Shown here: in pieces, positions 38,284 through 45,593 of the stretch | Layout: every line of letters begins with the position of its first letter | How positions within the stretch are numbered: position 1 is the first letter of the stretch | Source of the DNA: Acidobacteriota bacterium | GTDB taxonomy: Bacteria > Acidobacteriota > Thermoanaerobaculia > Multivoradales > J023 | Assembly (NCBI GenBank): GCA_029263395.1 | Contig: JAJCXO010000156.1 | Coordinates: 62,001 to 126,000 of the forward strand | Direction of reading: 5' to 3' | Length of the DNA stretch: 64,000 nt | Made by a program: the position numbers and the translations under genes | The notes under the pieces: generated by a model | Database searches by the model: none | Told to the model about the DNA's origin: nothing | What the model saw: the letters and a program-made list of their open reading frames with translations, nothing else

Positions 38284-38804
38284 GTCCATCAATGACCGTC
38301 CTCGATCCCACCGACGAGAGTCGGCCAACGGCGCGACAACGCGCCCCACGACTCGACGCACTGGCCGGCCGTCGTATCGGCTTGCTCGATATCTCCAAAG
38401 CCCGCGGCGACGTCTTTCTCGATCGTCTAGCCGAACATTTGGGTGAACGCGGTGCCCACATTGAACGCCTGCGAAAACCAACCTTCTCTCGACCCGCCCC
38501 GGCCGATCTGCGCCAAGAGATCGCCACCCGCTGCGACGCGGTGATCGAAGCCCTCGCCGACTGAGGGTCTTGCACGTCGTGCAGTGTGCACGACCTCACC
38601 GATCTCGAATCCCGCGGCATCCCCAGCGTCATGATCGCCTCCGACGAATTTGTCCGGGCGGCTCGTGTCCAAGCAGACGCTCTCGGCTTCGAGCCCGCCA
38701 GCGTTTTCGTCCACCATCCGATCCAAGACCGCACCAACGACGAAATGCGCCAGATCGCCGACGACGCCGTCGACGAGATCGTAGCGGCGCTGACCAAAGG
38801 CTAG
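38280..38804 (+). CDS. UGSC-family selenoprotein (TGA at codon 95 read as selenocysteine)
   Basis: The frame from ATG 38280 to TAG 38804 is uninterrupted except for a TGA at 38562-38564. Reading it as selenocysteine gives 'CDAVIEALADUGSCTSCSVH', the exact U-G-S-C motif that names the UGSC family, followed by 'LTDLESRGIPSVMIASDEF' and a normal end ('DEIVAALTKG'). The protein is then 174 residues. Other bacteria carry Cys homologues at this place. A further Cys lies three residues after the UGSC motif (UGSCTSC), so a redox centre is likely. The ATG overlaps the preceding stop. The two halves are 102 codons apart in one frame, and the second half has no ribosome site of its own. A hairpin follows the TGA (38576-38594). 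Confidence 0.92.
38576..38594 (+). promoter_or_regulatory. Predicted bacterial SECIS hairpin
   Basis: Eleven bases after the TGA, GTCGTGCA (38576-38583) and its exact reverse complement TGCACGAC (38587-38594) enclose a GTG loop. In bacteria SelB binds a stem-loop just downstream of UGA, usually with G and U in or near the apical loop, and a spacing of about 11 bases is the one found in E. coli fdhF. The hairpin is within the coding sequence. GAG at 38563-38565 and CTC at 38595-38597 could add a lower stem. A competing smaller hairpin TGCAC/GTGCA (38571-38583) is possible. Confidence 0.75.
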
Positions 38805-39036
38805 CCAGATCCCGTCCAAGAACGTGGGTTGTCCGGTCGCCCCCTGTGGACTGCGCGTGCGGCTGCGTAACCCACCTCGGCGCCTTAATGTCTACCAACC
38901 CTAATATTTACAATAATTTGGAGAGTTCTGACCTGCTCCTTTGCTCATACATACTCGCCGCGTGCTCGCTCCACAGGTGCCTACCTGGGAGGCGAAAAGC
39001 GGGTATCTGGACGGAAACTAGCAGGGCCCCCTACCC

Positions 39037-39993
39037 TCATTGATCGCCAGCCGCCGCGGCCGGCGCTGCCCAAGCAGGCGCCTGCCCGGGCTTGCCTTCA
39101 CCACGATTGTCGTAGAAACGCTGCGTTGGGTAGGCGAAGTCGATGTCACCACAGGTTGCGAACTGCTGGAGGATATCTTCCCAAATCGCTTCGGCCGAGC
39201 CCCGCCGACGACGGGCATTGCAAAGGTAACGGATGGTCAGCAAAACGCCGCTGTCTTTGACGCTGGTATAAACGATCGGCGTCAAATTCGAATAAAAAAT
39301 CATGAATTCTTCGGACGCCTTCCGCACTTGTTGTTTGGCGTCCTCCGAAAGATGATGGGTGTGTCGGTCGGCAATTTCCTGCAAGATTTTCTTGGCTTTC
39401 CGCCAATCGCTTTCGAACGTGACCAACACCGGCAGCTCGTTCCACACAAAGGCGAATCCTTTGGTGTAGTTGGCCAATCGCTCTAGAAAAACTTGACCGT
39501 TCGGCACATGAATGATCCGCCCGGTGCTCTGGTCTGCATCAACCCAATTACCGATTTCCAAAAGGGTAAATTGAAAGATGCGCAGATCGATCACATCGCC
39601 GGAGGTCTGACCGATCTGGATCCGATCACCGACACTGAACGGGCGCCGCCAAACGATAAACAACCAGCCCGCCAGATTGACCAGCGGATCCTTGAGCGCA
39701 ATCGCCACCCCTGCCGACAGTAAGCCGAGGTAGGTACCAGCCGCCGGCAGCGAACCCATCCAGATCGGCACGATGAGCAACGCGCCCAGAGCAACCGCCA
39801 GATAGCCGGTCCCTTTCTTCCAGCGATAGCGAACGCGTACGTCCTCGGTCTTGCGCGCCATCAACCTGAGGGCGACCACTCGGGTCAGCCAAAGAGCCAC
39901 AATGACTGCAAACGACAACGCCAAGTCCTGCTGACGGACAGGATCCAGGTTGAGGGCGGCATGCAGCCATGCACTGATATCTTGCGAGTTCAA
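39037..39993 (-). CDS. MscS-family mechanosensitive channel protein
   Basis: The 318-residue protein has three or four transmembrane segments, the last being the pore helix ('LGLLSAGVAIALKDPLVNLA'). The MscS motif 'RRPFSVGDRIQIGQTSGDVI' follows, with 'GRIIHVPNGQVFLERLANYT' in the beta domain. A C-terminal alpha/beta portion is followed by a Pro/Ala-rich end. It would open under membrane tension to release solutes. The start is a TTG at 39993; no ATG fits. A 232-base gap before it shows no gene. Confidence 0.92.
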   Translation of the reverse strand: MNSQDISAWLHAALNLDPVRQQDLALSFAVIVALWLTRVVALRLMARKTEDVRVRYRWKKGTGYLAVALGALLIVPIWMGSLPAAGTYLGLLSAGVAIALKDPLVNLAGWLFIVWRRPFSVGDRIQIGQTSGDVIDLRIFQFTLLEIGNWVDADQSTGRIIHVPNGQVFLERLANYTKGFAFVWNELPVLVTFESDWRKAKKILQEIADRHTHHLSEDAKQQVRKASEEFMIFYSNLTPIVYTSVKDSGVLLTIRYLCNARRRRGSAEAIWEDILQQFATCGDIDFAYPTQRFYDNRGEGKPGQAPAWAAPAAAAGDQ

Positions 39994-40106
39994 GTCAGGG
40001 GTTCCGTAACGAACAAAATGGCATCAATCGACTCCGGCACTAACCAGACTTCTGCAATAGGTTCATCTTGACACGCATCGCAGGACTTGCGAGCTCAGAG
40101 CCGCTC

Positions 40107-41243
40107 TCAGCGGTCCGCTCTGTAACGCTGCTCGACGAAGGCACGGAGCTCCGAGATCCCCCGGGTGATGCCGCTGCGTCCGAAGCCTATCCGGAAGTGA
40201 TCCGATGGCGAGCTCATCAACTCGGATCGATAGACGGAAGCTGGCAACAACAGGACCCCGCGTTGATCAACCAACTCCCGACAGAAGACTTCGACGCCGC
40301 CTGGGCCGGTAAATCGTGGGTACGCGATACACCCACCGTCCGGGGGTGACCAATCGAACAGGTCTGGGAAGTCGGCAAAAAAAGCATCAAGCTCAGAGAG
40401 ATTGCCCCGCATCAAGGCTCTATTCCGTTCAAGGATCGACGTTCGATTGTGTATCGCAATCAATGCCAACCGTTCGCTGGGGCCAGAGTTGCAAATCGAC
40501 AGATAGTGCTTGTAATGCTCGAGCCTGGTCAGAATCTCCCGATCTCGGCAGGCGATCCAGCCGATTCGCAGTCCGGGCAAACCATACGCCTTGGACATGA
40601 CGTTCAAGGACAGGCCCTTCTCATAGATATCGGCAACTTGAGGCAGTCGTTTCTCTTCGTCCAGTTCGAGCAGACGGAACACCTCGTCACAGAACAAGTA
40701 AATCCCGCGCTGGCGACACAAGGCCACAATCGCCTCGAGGGTCTCGTGCGGGAGCAGCGCTCCGGTAGGATTGTTCGGCAGGTTCAGCGAAATCAAGCGG
40801 GTATTGGGGCGCAAGGCTGCGGTCAGTTCTTCGAGATCGAGGCGCCAGCCGTCATCAGGTTGCAGAGCAACACCACTGACTTCGCATCGATCGAGCGGGA
40901 TCGTCTCCGCTGCCTGGTAGTTGGGAACCACGACAATGGCATGATCGTCGACCGTCAACAACACCCGCATAGCAGCGTAGATACCTTCTTCCGCGCCGGC
41001 AAAACACAGCACATCGGAGGCCGTGATGTGCTCATAAGTCGACGCCACCGCCTCCCGCAAATCTGGTGCTCCCCAGGTCTCGGTGTAGCCGAGCCACAGC
41101 TCGTTAAAGGCGGTTCGCTGCTCGGGCGAAGCCATCGCGAGCAATTCGCCAAGGGGCATACTCTCCACATCCGAAGCGGTCATGTGGATCTTGGCCTTGA
41201 ACTCCCATTTGGAGAAGTAAACCTCTAGCGCAAAGTCACGCAT
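40107..41243 (-). CDS. PLP-dependent class I/II aminotransferase
   Basis: The 378-residue protein shows the fold-type I landmarks: 'GYTETWGAPDLREAVASTYE', 'CFAGAEEGIYAAMRVLL', 'LNLPNNPTGALLPHETLEAI', 'LFCDEVFRLLELDEEKR' and the PLP lysine in 'NVMSKAYGLPGLRIGWIAC', ending with 'FRIGFGRS'. It resembles aspartate-aminotransferase-like and capreomycidine-synthase-like enzymes. The substrate cannot be named. AGGAGCAAAGGT precedes the ATG at 41243. Confidence 0.93.
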   Translation of the reverse strand: MRDFALEVYFSKWEFKAKIHMTASDVESMPLGELLAMASPEQRTAFNELWLGYTETWGAPDLREAVASTYEHITASDVLCFAGAEEGIYAAMRVLLTVDDHAIVVVPNYQAAETIPLDRCEVSGVALQPDDGWRLDLEELTAALRPNTRLISLNLPNNPTGALLPHETLEAIVALCRQRGIYLFCDEVFRLLELDEEKRLPQVADIYEKGLSLNVMSKAYGLPGLRIGWIACRDREILTRLEHYKHYLSICNSGPSERLALIAIHNRTSILERNRALMRGNLSELDAFFADFPDLFDWSPPDGGCIAYPRFTGPGGVEVFCRELVDQRGVLLLPASVYRSELMSSPSDHFRIGFGRSGITRGISELRAFVEQRYRADR

Positions 41244-41345
41244 ACCTTTGCTCCTTGACCGATCAGGTCATCACTGCGAAGCTTGGGCGGAAAATGAACG
41301 GCCAGATGGTAGCTTGGTCAACACGGCTGCGCTACTGTGCCTGAG

Positions 41346-41843
41346 CTACTGCGCCTGAGCCGCAAGATCGTCGAGCAAAGCCTCAACATGATGCAGCAGA
41401 ACTGCCTTAGAGGCTTCATAGTCGACACTCGCGGGTGGGACATCATCCCACTCCAGGATTGTCGAAGCTGTCTCGCTCTGGAATTCAGACAAGTCCGCGC
41501 CGATCGTAACCACCCGCGCTGACATTGCCACTTCTTGCATCGACAGCTTTTGAGGATCGAACCCTGCGATGTCGAAGCCATCTTCTTCGAGGGCAGTGGC
41601 GATCTTCGCAGGAACCGTTTCATAGGGATCGACCCCACGAGAGATGGCCCGAAACGGCAAATCCCGGGCCACTGCCTCTCGGTCGAAAAGCAACGATGCA
41701 ATCAGGCTCTTGACTGCCCCGTGCTCGCAAACCATCACCACCGAAGGGGGTGTCGGGGCGGAATGATCGGCTGGACTTGAGCCGGCAAACAGGGTGAGAA
41801 GGATGGCCCCACAGAACACCTCAACGTTGCGCTGGAAAGACAT
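41346..41843 (-). CDS. Exported LMW-protein-phosphatase/arsenate-reductase-like protein
   Basis: The 165-residue protein has an N-terminal hydrophobic segment consistent with export ('CGAILLTLFAGSSPA') and a low-molecular-weight phosphatase-like domain. The P-loop reads 'VVMVCEHGAVKSLIASLLF', that is C-x5-K-S instead of the classical C-x5-R-S. The later 'VVTIGADLSEF' is the region that usually holds the catalytic Asp. The lysine variant occurs in a known but poorly described subgroup with 'CEHG..KS'. The stop codon lies inside a 14-bp tandem duplication (41331-41344 and 41345-41358). GGGAGAAG precedes the ATG. Confidence 0.8.
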   Translation of the reverse strand: MSFQRNVEVFCGAILLTLFAGSSPADHSAPTPPSVVMVCEHGAVKSLIASLLFDREAVARDLPFRAISRGVDPYETVPAKIATALEEDGFDIAGFDPQKLSMQEVAMSARVVTIGADLSEFQSETASTILEWDDVPPASVDYEASKAVLLHHVEALLDDLAAQAQ

Positions 41844-41854
41844 CTGCTTCTCCC

Positions 41855-42058
41855 TTATCTGGCCAAGATGTTTCGACAGACGGTTTTGAAGGATCCCTCA
41901 GAGACATATTCCATCAAAGCGTAGTCCAGTCTGTCAGAAAGCAGAAGCGTTGGCGCCAACATAGCGAAAACCTCGTCCATGTCGATAGGACAACCTGGTT
42001 GTAGACACCCGTGGGTCAGTTGGTTAACCTCGCTACAGCCTCCACCATAAAACGACAT
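41855..42058 (-). CDS. Possible small cysteine-containing protein
   Basis: A 67-codon frame ends 11 bases before the phosphatase-like gene and begins with an ATG at 42058 ('MSFYGGGCSEVNQLTHGCLQ'). The composition looks protein-like ('DMDEVFAMLAPTLLLSDRLD'), with four cysteines, and the frame lies in an otherwise empty gap, but no family is recognised and no clear ribosome site is seen. It may be a real short gene or chance. Confidence 0.3.
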   Translation of the reverse strand: MSFYGGGCSEVNQLTHGCLQPGCPIDMDEVFAMLAPTLLLSDRLDYALMEYVSEGSFKTVCRNILAR

Positions 42059-42141
42059 CGACTCGGGCAGCCTCGATGTGTACTCCGTGAACGATCGATA
42101 CGGCTCGGAGGCAACAACCCCGCACAGGAAAGGGACAGCTC

Positions 42142-43032
42142 TTGAAGACCGTCTACACAGTAGCCTATTGCCTCGCAGTCTCACTCCTGATGACGGCCTG
42201 CGCTTCGAAGGGTCCGATGCCTCGAGCTCAGGGGCACGGACTTGTGGGGGTCGCTGGCAACACATTCGTCACCGTGGACGCGACAACCGGTGCCGCAACC
42301 GAGATCGCGACCTCACCCGAACTGACCGACGTCGGCGCCATGACCTACGATCCCGCCACGGAGACTCTCTACGCGATTGCCGTCTCAACCACACGGCCGA
42401 AGCTGCTCACGATCGATGTCGAAACTGGTCAGGTCACGACCATCGGACAGATCGCATTGGGACGCTTCTACCCAACCCGCATCGAGGGCTTGGCTTTCGA
42501 TCCCCGTGACGGCACGCTGTATGCGGCCGGTGGACGTTCCGCGTTCGCCAGCGACCGGCTGTTGAAGATAGATCCAACAACCGGCCGAGCCACCGAAATC
42601 GCCCGTATCAAGGGAACGTTGCAAAACGAGATCGACGCCATGGCGTTTGTCGACGGTGAATTATGGGCTACCGACTCGGTCGCAAACTCTACCGGGCTCT
42701 ACCAAATCGATCTCGAAACCGGCAAGGCAACCGTGATCGGTGAGGAGTTCTCGCACAAGTTGACCGACATGGATCTCGATCCCAACTCGCACCGCCTGCT
42801 CGGCACCATCGACTCTCAGCGGTCGCTAGCCGCCCTATCGTTGGGAGGTGGCCATGTGACCGAGGTCGGCCCAACCCACAGTGAGTTCGAGTTTGGTGGG
42901 ACACCATTGACCGCATTGACTTTTGCCGGGCCCCGCGGGACCTCGATGACAGTGTTCAGAGACGACTTCGAAACCGGCAACCTGTCTCGCTGGAGCACAA
43001 AAAACAAACGCAGGCACAAACAAGACGGATAG
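42142..43032 (+). CDS. Lipoprotein with beta-propeller-like repeats and FETG..WS tail
   Basis: The 296-residue protein starts at a TTG with AGGAAAGG upstream. The N-terminus is a lipoprotein signal with lipobox 'VSLLMTAC'. The body repeats blades such as 'TVDATTGAATEIATSPELTD', 'TIDVETGQVTTIGQIAL', 'KIDPTTGRATEIARIKGT' and 'QIDLETGKATVIGEEF', like DUF4394-type propellers. The C-terminus has 'VFRDDFETGNLSRWSTKN', the same tail type as in the exported protein at 60028-61533. It is followed 17 bases later by the sigma-54 activator. The role is unknown. Confidence 0.85.
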   Translation: MKTVYTVAYCLAVSLLMTACASKGPMPRAQGHGLVGVAGNTFVTVDATTGAATEIATSPELTDVGAMTYDPATETLYAIAVSTTRPKLLTIDVETGQVTTIGQIALGRFYPTRIEGLAFDPRDGTLYAAGGRSAFASDRLLKIDPTTGRATEIARIKGTLQNEIDAMAFVDGELWATDSVANSTGLYQIDLETGKATVIGEEFSHKLTDMDLDPNSHRLLGTIDSQRSLAALSLGGGHVTEVGPTHSEFEFGGTPLTALTFAGPRGTSMTVFRDDFETGNLSRWSTKNKRRHKQDG

Positions 43033-43049
43033 CATCGCTTGGGTTCCCA

Positions 43050-44717
43050 ATGAAGCAGCTTCCGCAGGAAGATCAGCAATCCACTCTGACGGATCAACCT
43101 CGCCACGACGACGAGGCCCTGCGTCTGTTGGTTCCTGGCCTGGTCATCCTCAGGCATCCTGAAGCGCAGCGGGTGGGTGAAATAGTTGCCCTTCCCCGCC
43201 TGTCTTCAGGAGTAGGGCTTTCAAGAGTAGGGTCTTCACAGATACACGTCAAGTTGTCCAGGCACGAACCCTTGTTCGCCACCCCTCGCCAAGAGACGCT
43301 ACGCCCGCTGGCCGATCCCTATCTAAGCCGCCGCCCGATGCTTCTCTTACCGGGCCCTAGAACCGGCAGCATCGTGCTCGAGCTCAGTGAAAGCCGTGCC
43401 AAGGTTACCGCTGCCGGGGTTTCCATCGAATCGAATCGACTCTTCTCTGCCGAAGAGATTGAGCGGGGCGTTACCCTCGTCCTCCATCGACGGGTCGTTC
43501 TCTTGCTTTGCTTAGTCGACCCGATCCCTCTGGTTGTCCCCCGTTTCGGCCTGGTTGGCGAAGCTGCTGCCACCCAAAGCCTGCGGCAAGAAATTCGGTC
43601 GGCCGCCACCCTCGACGTGCCGGTGCTGTTGCGCGGTGAAACAGGAACCGGCAAAGAGTTGGTGGCCCGGGCGCTTCACCAAACAAGTCGCCGTAGCCAC
43701 CGACCGTACATCACCGTCAATATGGGGGCATTGTCTCCAGCCTTGGCAGCATCGGAGCTATTCGGCGCCGTCCGCGGCGCCTACACGGGTGCTGACCGCA
43801 ACAAGCCTGGCTTCTTTCGAAGCGCGAACGGAGGCACGATCTTTCTCGACGAGATCGGCGAAGCCTCAGTCGAGGTCCAGGTCATGCTCTTGCGGGTACT
43901 CGAAAGTCGGGAGATCCAACCCGTCGGCGGCGTCGATGCTTTGACAGTGGATGTGCGTGTGATCGCCGCCACGGATGCGGAGCTCGAATCGGCCATCTCA
44001 GCAGGGCGATTCCGCGCCCCCTTGCTGCACCGTCTAGCGGGCTTTGAGATCGAATTGCCACCGTTGCGCACCCGTCGGGACGACATTGCTCGTTTGCTGT
44101 TTCATTTCCTCGCAGAGGAGTCCAACAACTTGGTTGGTGGCGGGTCAGCTACTGAACTCTCGCCGGAGGCCCAACTCTCCGCCGAGTTGGTGGCTCGCCT
44201 GGTAGCTCACGATTGGCCAGGCAACGTCCGCCAGTTGCGTAACGTGGCTCGGCGGCTGGCTATCGCCCAGCACAACGGTTCGCGGCCGGCGGAGCTTGAA
44301 CGGCTAGTGGATCAACTGATCGATCGCCTACCTCGTACCGAGGCCGCTTCCGCAACAAGTCGCACAAACGCGACGAGGCCTTCTGAAACACTCCCGGACA
44401 GCGCCCAGGTGGCGCCAGAAGGCTTTTACAAGCGTTACCGACGATCTTCCGACGTCAACGAACGTGAGCTGCTGATGGCGCTTGAAAAGCATCATTGGCA
44501 ACCGCAGTTGGCGGCAGCCGAGTTGGGCGTATCACGCCCGACCATCTACCGGCTGATGCAAAACAATTCAAAGATTCGCAAGGCGGTGGATCTGGAACGG
44601 ACAGAGATCGAGGCTACCCTGGAACAGTGCGAAGGCGCTGTCCAAGACGCCGCCAACCAGCTCAGGGTGTCGCTTCAGGGACTCAAGCGGCGCATGACCC
44701 AACTTGGACTCGACTGA
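43050..44717 (+). CDS. Sigma-54-dependent activator with N-terminal FHA-like domain
   Basis: About 555 residues. Residues 25-165 look like an FHA domain ('KLSRHEPLFATP', 'PLADPYLSRRPMLLLPGPRT'), which binds phosphothreonine. The AAA+ domain has Walker A 'LLRGETGTGKELVARAL', the sigma-54 contact loop 'GAYTGADRNKPGFFRSANGG' (GAFTGA variant), Walker B 'GGTIFLDEIGEASVEVQVM' and 'DWPGNVRQLRNVARRLA'. A Fis-type helix-turn-helix lies at about residues 475-510 ('LAAAELGVSRPTIYRLM'), with an extra C-terminal segment. The Ser/Thr kinase 0.9 kb away is a natural source of FHA ligand. It ends just before a probable enhancer and -24/-12 promoter. Confidence 0.95.
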   Translation: MKQLPQEDQQSTLTDQPRHDDEALRLLVPGLVILRHPEAQRVGEIVALPRLSSGVGLSRVGSSQIHVKLSRHEPLFATPRQETLRPLADPYLSRRPMLLLPGPRTGSIVLELSESRAKVTAAGVSIESNRLFSAEEIERGVTLVLHRRVVLLLCLVDPIPLVVPRFGLVGEAAATQSLRQEIRSAATLDVPVLLRGETGTGKELVARALHQTSRRSHRPYITVNMGALSPALAASELFGAVRGAYTGADRNKPGFFRSANGGTIFLDEIGEASVEVQVMLLRVLESREIQPVGGVDALTVDVRVIAATDAELESAISAGRFRAPLLHRLAGFEIELPPLRTRRDDIARLLFHFLAEESNNLVGGGSATELSPEAQLSAELVARLVAHDWPGNVRQLRNVARRLAIAQHNGSRPAELERLVDQLIDRLPRTEAASATSRTNATRPSETLPDSAQVAPEGFYKRYRRSSDVNERELLMALEKHHWQPQLAAAELGVSRPTIYRLMQNNSKIRKAVDLERTEIEATLEQCEGAVQDAANQLRVSLQGLKRRMTQLGLD

Positions 44718-44772
44718 TCGCCGCCATAGGCAAACCGGTTGTTCCTGATACTTGCTGTTGACGTCGACCAGC

Positions 44773-44827
44773 GATGAACGAGTACATCCCGATGTTCATG
44801 GACATCGTTGTGCCGTCTATGAACATC
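44773..44827. promoter_or_regulatory. Probable enhancer sites for the adjacent sigma-54 activator
   Basis: Two 16-base imperfect palindromes lie 18 bases apart: GATGAACGAGTACATC (44773-44788) and GATGTTCATGGACATC (44791-44806). Each matches GATGNNC-N2-GNACATC with one mismatch between arms. A half-site GAACATC follows at 44821-44827, which also makes a 9-bp inverted repeat with GATGTTCAT. They lie about 120 bases upstream of the -24 element, the usual distance for bacterial enhancer-binding proteins. Assignment to the FHA activator is inferred from adjacency. Confidence 0.65.
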
Positions 44828-44924
44828 AAGATCTCGTTTCGAGTGTCGCCGCACCGTTAATAGGGCGTGCGCCTTCACGCAGAAATTCAGCATCCTGAGC
44901 CAAAACAGAACCATTTTCTTAACC

Positions 44925-44940
44925 TGGCACACCGCTTGCA
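44925..44940 (+). promoter_or_regulatory. Sigma-54 (-24/-12) promoter
   Basis: TGGCAC at 44925-44930, five bases, then TTGCA at 44936-44940: an exact match to the RpoN consensus TGGCAC-N5-TTGC[AT]. Transcription would begin at about 44,952, leaving a leader of about 88 bases before the gene at 45040. Confidence 0.85.
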
Positions 44941-45039
44941 TCTAAGATCTTCATCTTCTAAACAGCCGAGGTACTCGGCATCCATACGCAAGGCTCATCA
45001 CAAGTGTCGAAGTTCGAACTTACTACGAGGAGTTAAACA

Positions 45040-45498
45040 ATGATAGAAGTCAACAGCGGGACCTGTATCGGCTACGACAACAAAAGCGAGCTGGCTCTAC
45101 TCGCTTCACCGACTAGTACAGAACCACTCAGCCCTCCCGAGGTCACTGCACCTTACAATACGCTGACGCATATTCGATTCTTTGTAAAAGACGGACTTTC
45201 GGTAACGTTTTCAGATCCCCCCATCACATGGTATGACCCAACCACTGAACAACCTGTGAGCCGCCCCTCAAATATCACGGCGCCAGTCATAGAGACAGAC
45301 CAACGAGCGGTGACATTCGACGACAACAACACTGCGGTGCACCACGAGCAGATCGAGCATCACTTCTGGCTGGACATGGTGCATGATGGCACTCCGATCC
45401 GCATCGGAGGGCCACCACCATCCGGCCCAATGAGCCTGAGGGTTGAACGGGTTGATCCCACGATCGTCGAAGTGGGTGATCAGGGCCAAGACATCTAA
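45040..45498 (+). CDS. Unknown 152-residue protein, likely target of the sigma-54 promoter
   Basis: No family is recognised. GAGGAG lies nine bases before the ATG. The protein has no signal peptide or membrane segment, is rich in Pro, Thr, Asp and beta-forming residues, and carries a His-rich stretch 'AVHHEQIEHHFWLDMVHDGT'. The end 'GPMSLRVERVDPTIVEVGDQ' is also beta-like. Base composition seems slightly more AT-rich than its neighbours. Position just after the enhancer and -24/-12 promoter makes it the probable regulated gene. A role in envelope, motility or social behaviour would be guesswork. Confidence 0.75.
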   Translation: MIEVNSGTCIGYDNKSELALLASPTSTEPLSPPEVTAPYNTLTHIRFFVKDGLSVTFSDPPITWYDPTTEQPVSRPSNITAPVIETDQRAVTFDDNNTAVHHEQIEHHFWLDMVHDGTPIRIGGPPPSGPMSLRVERVDPTIVEVGDQGQDI

Positions 45499-45593
45499 TA
45501 ATCTAGGCCGAGAATGACCGTTGGTCAGTCGTGTCGGTGGGCTGCGCTCAAGTTCAGTAATGCATCGCCGGGCTTGAGACGAGATCTGATGCG

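Noticed and set aside
38586-38804. Independent short gene starting at a GTG after the TGA
   Set aside because: It has no ribosome site, is in the same frame as the preceding piece, and both halves match one family joined at U-G-S-C.
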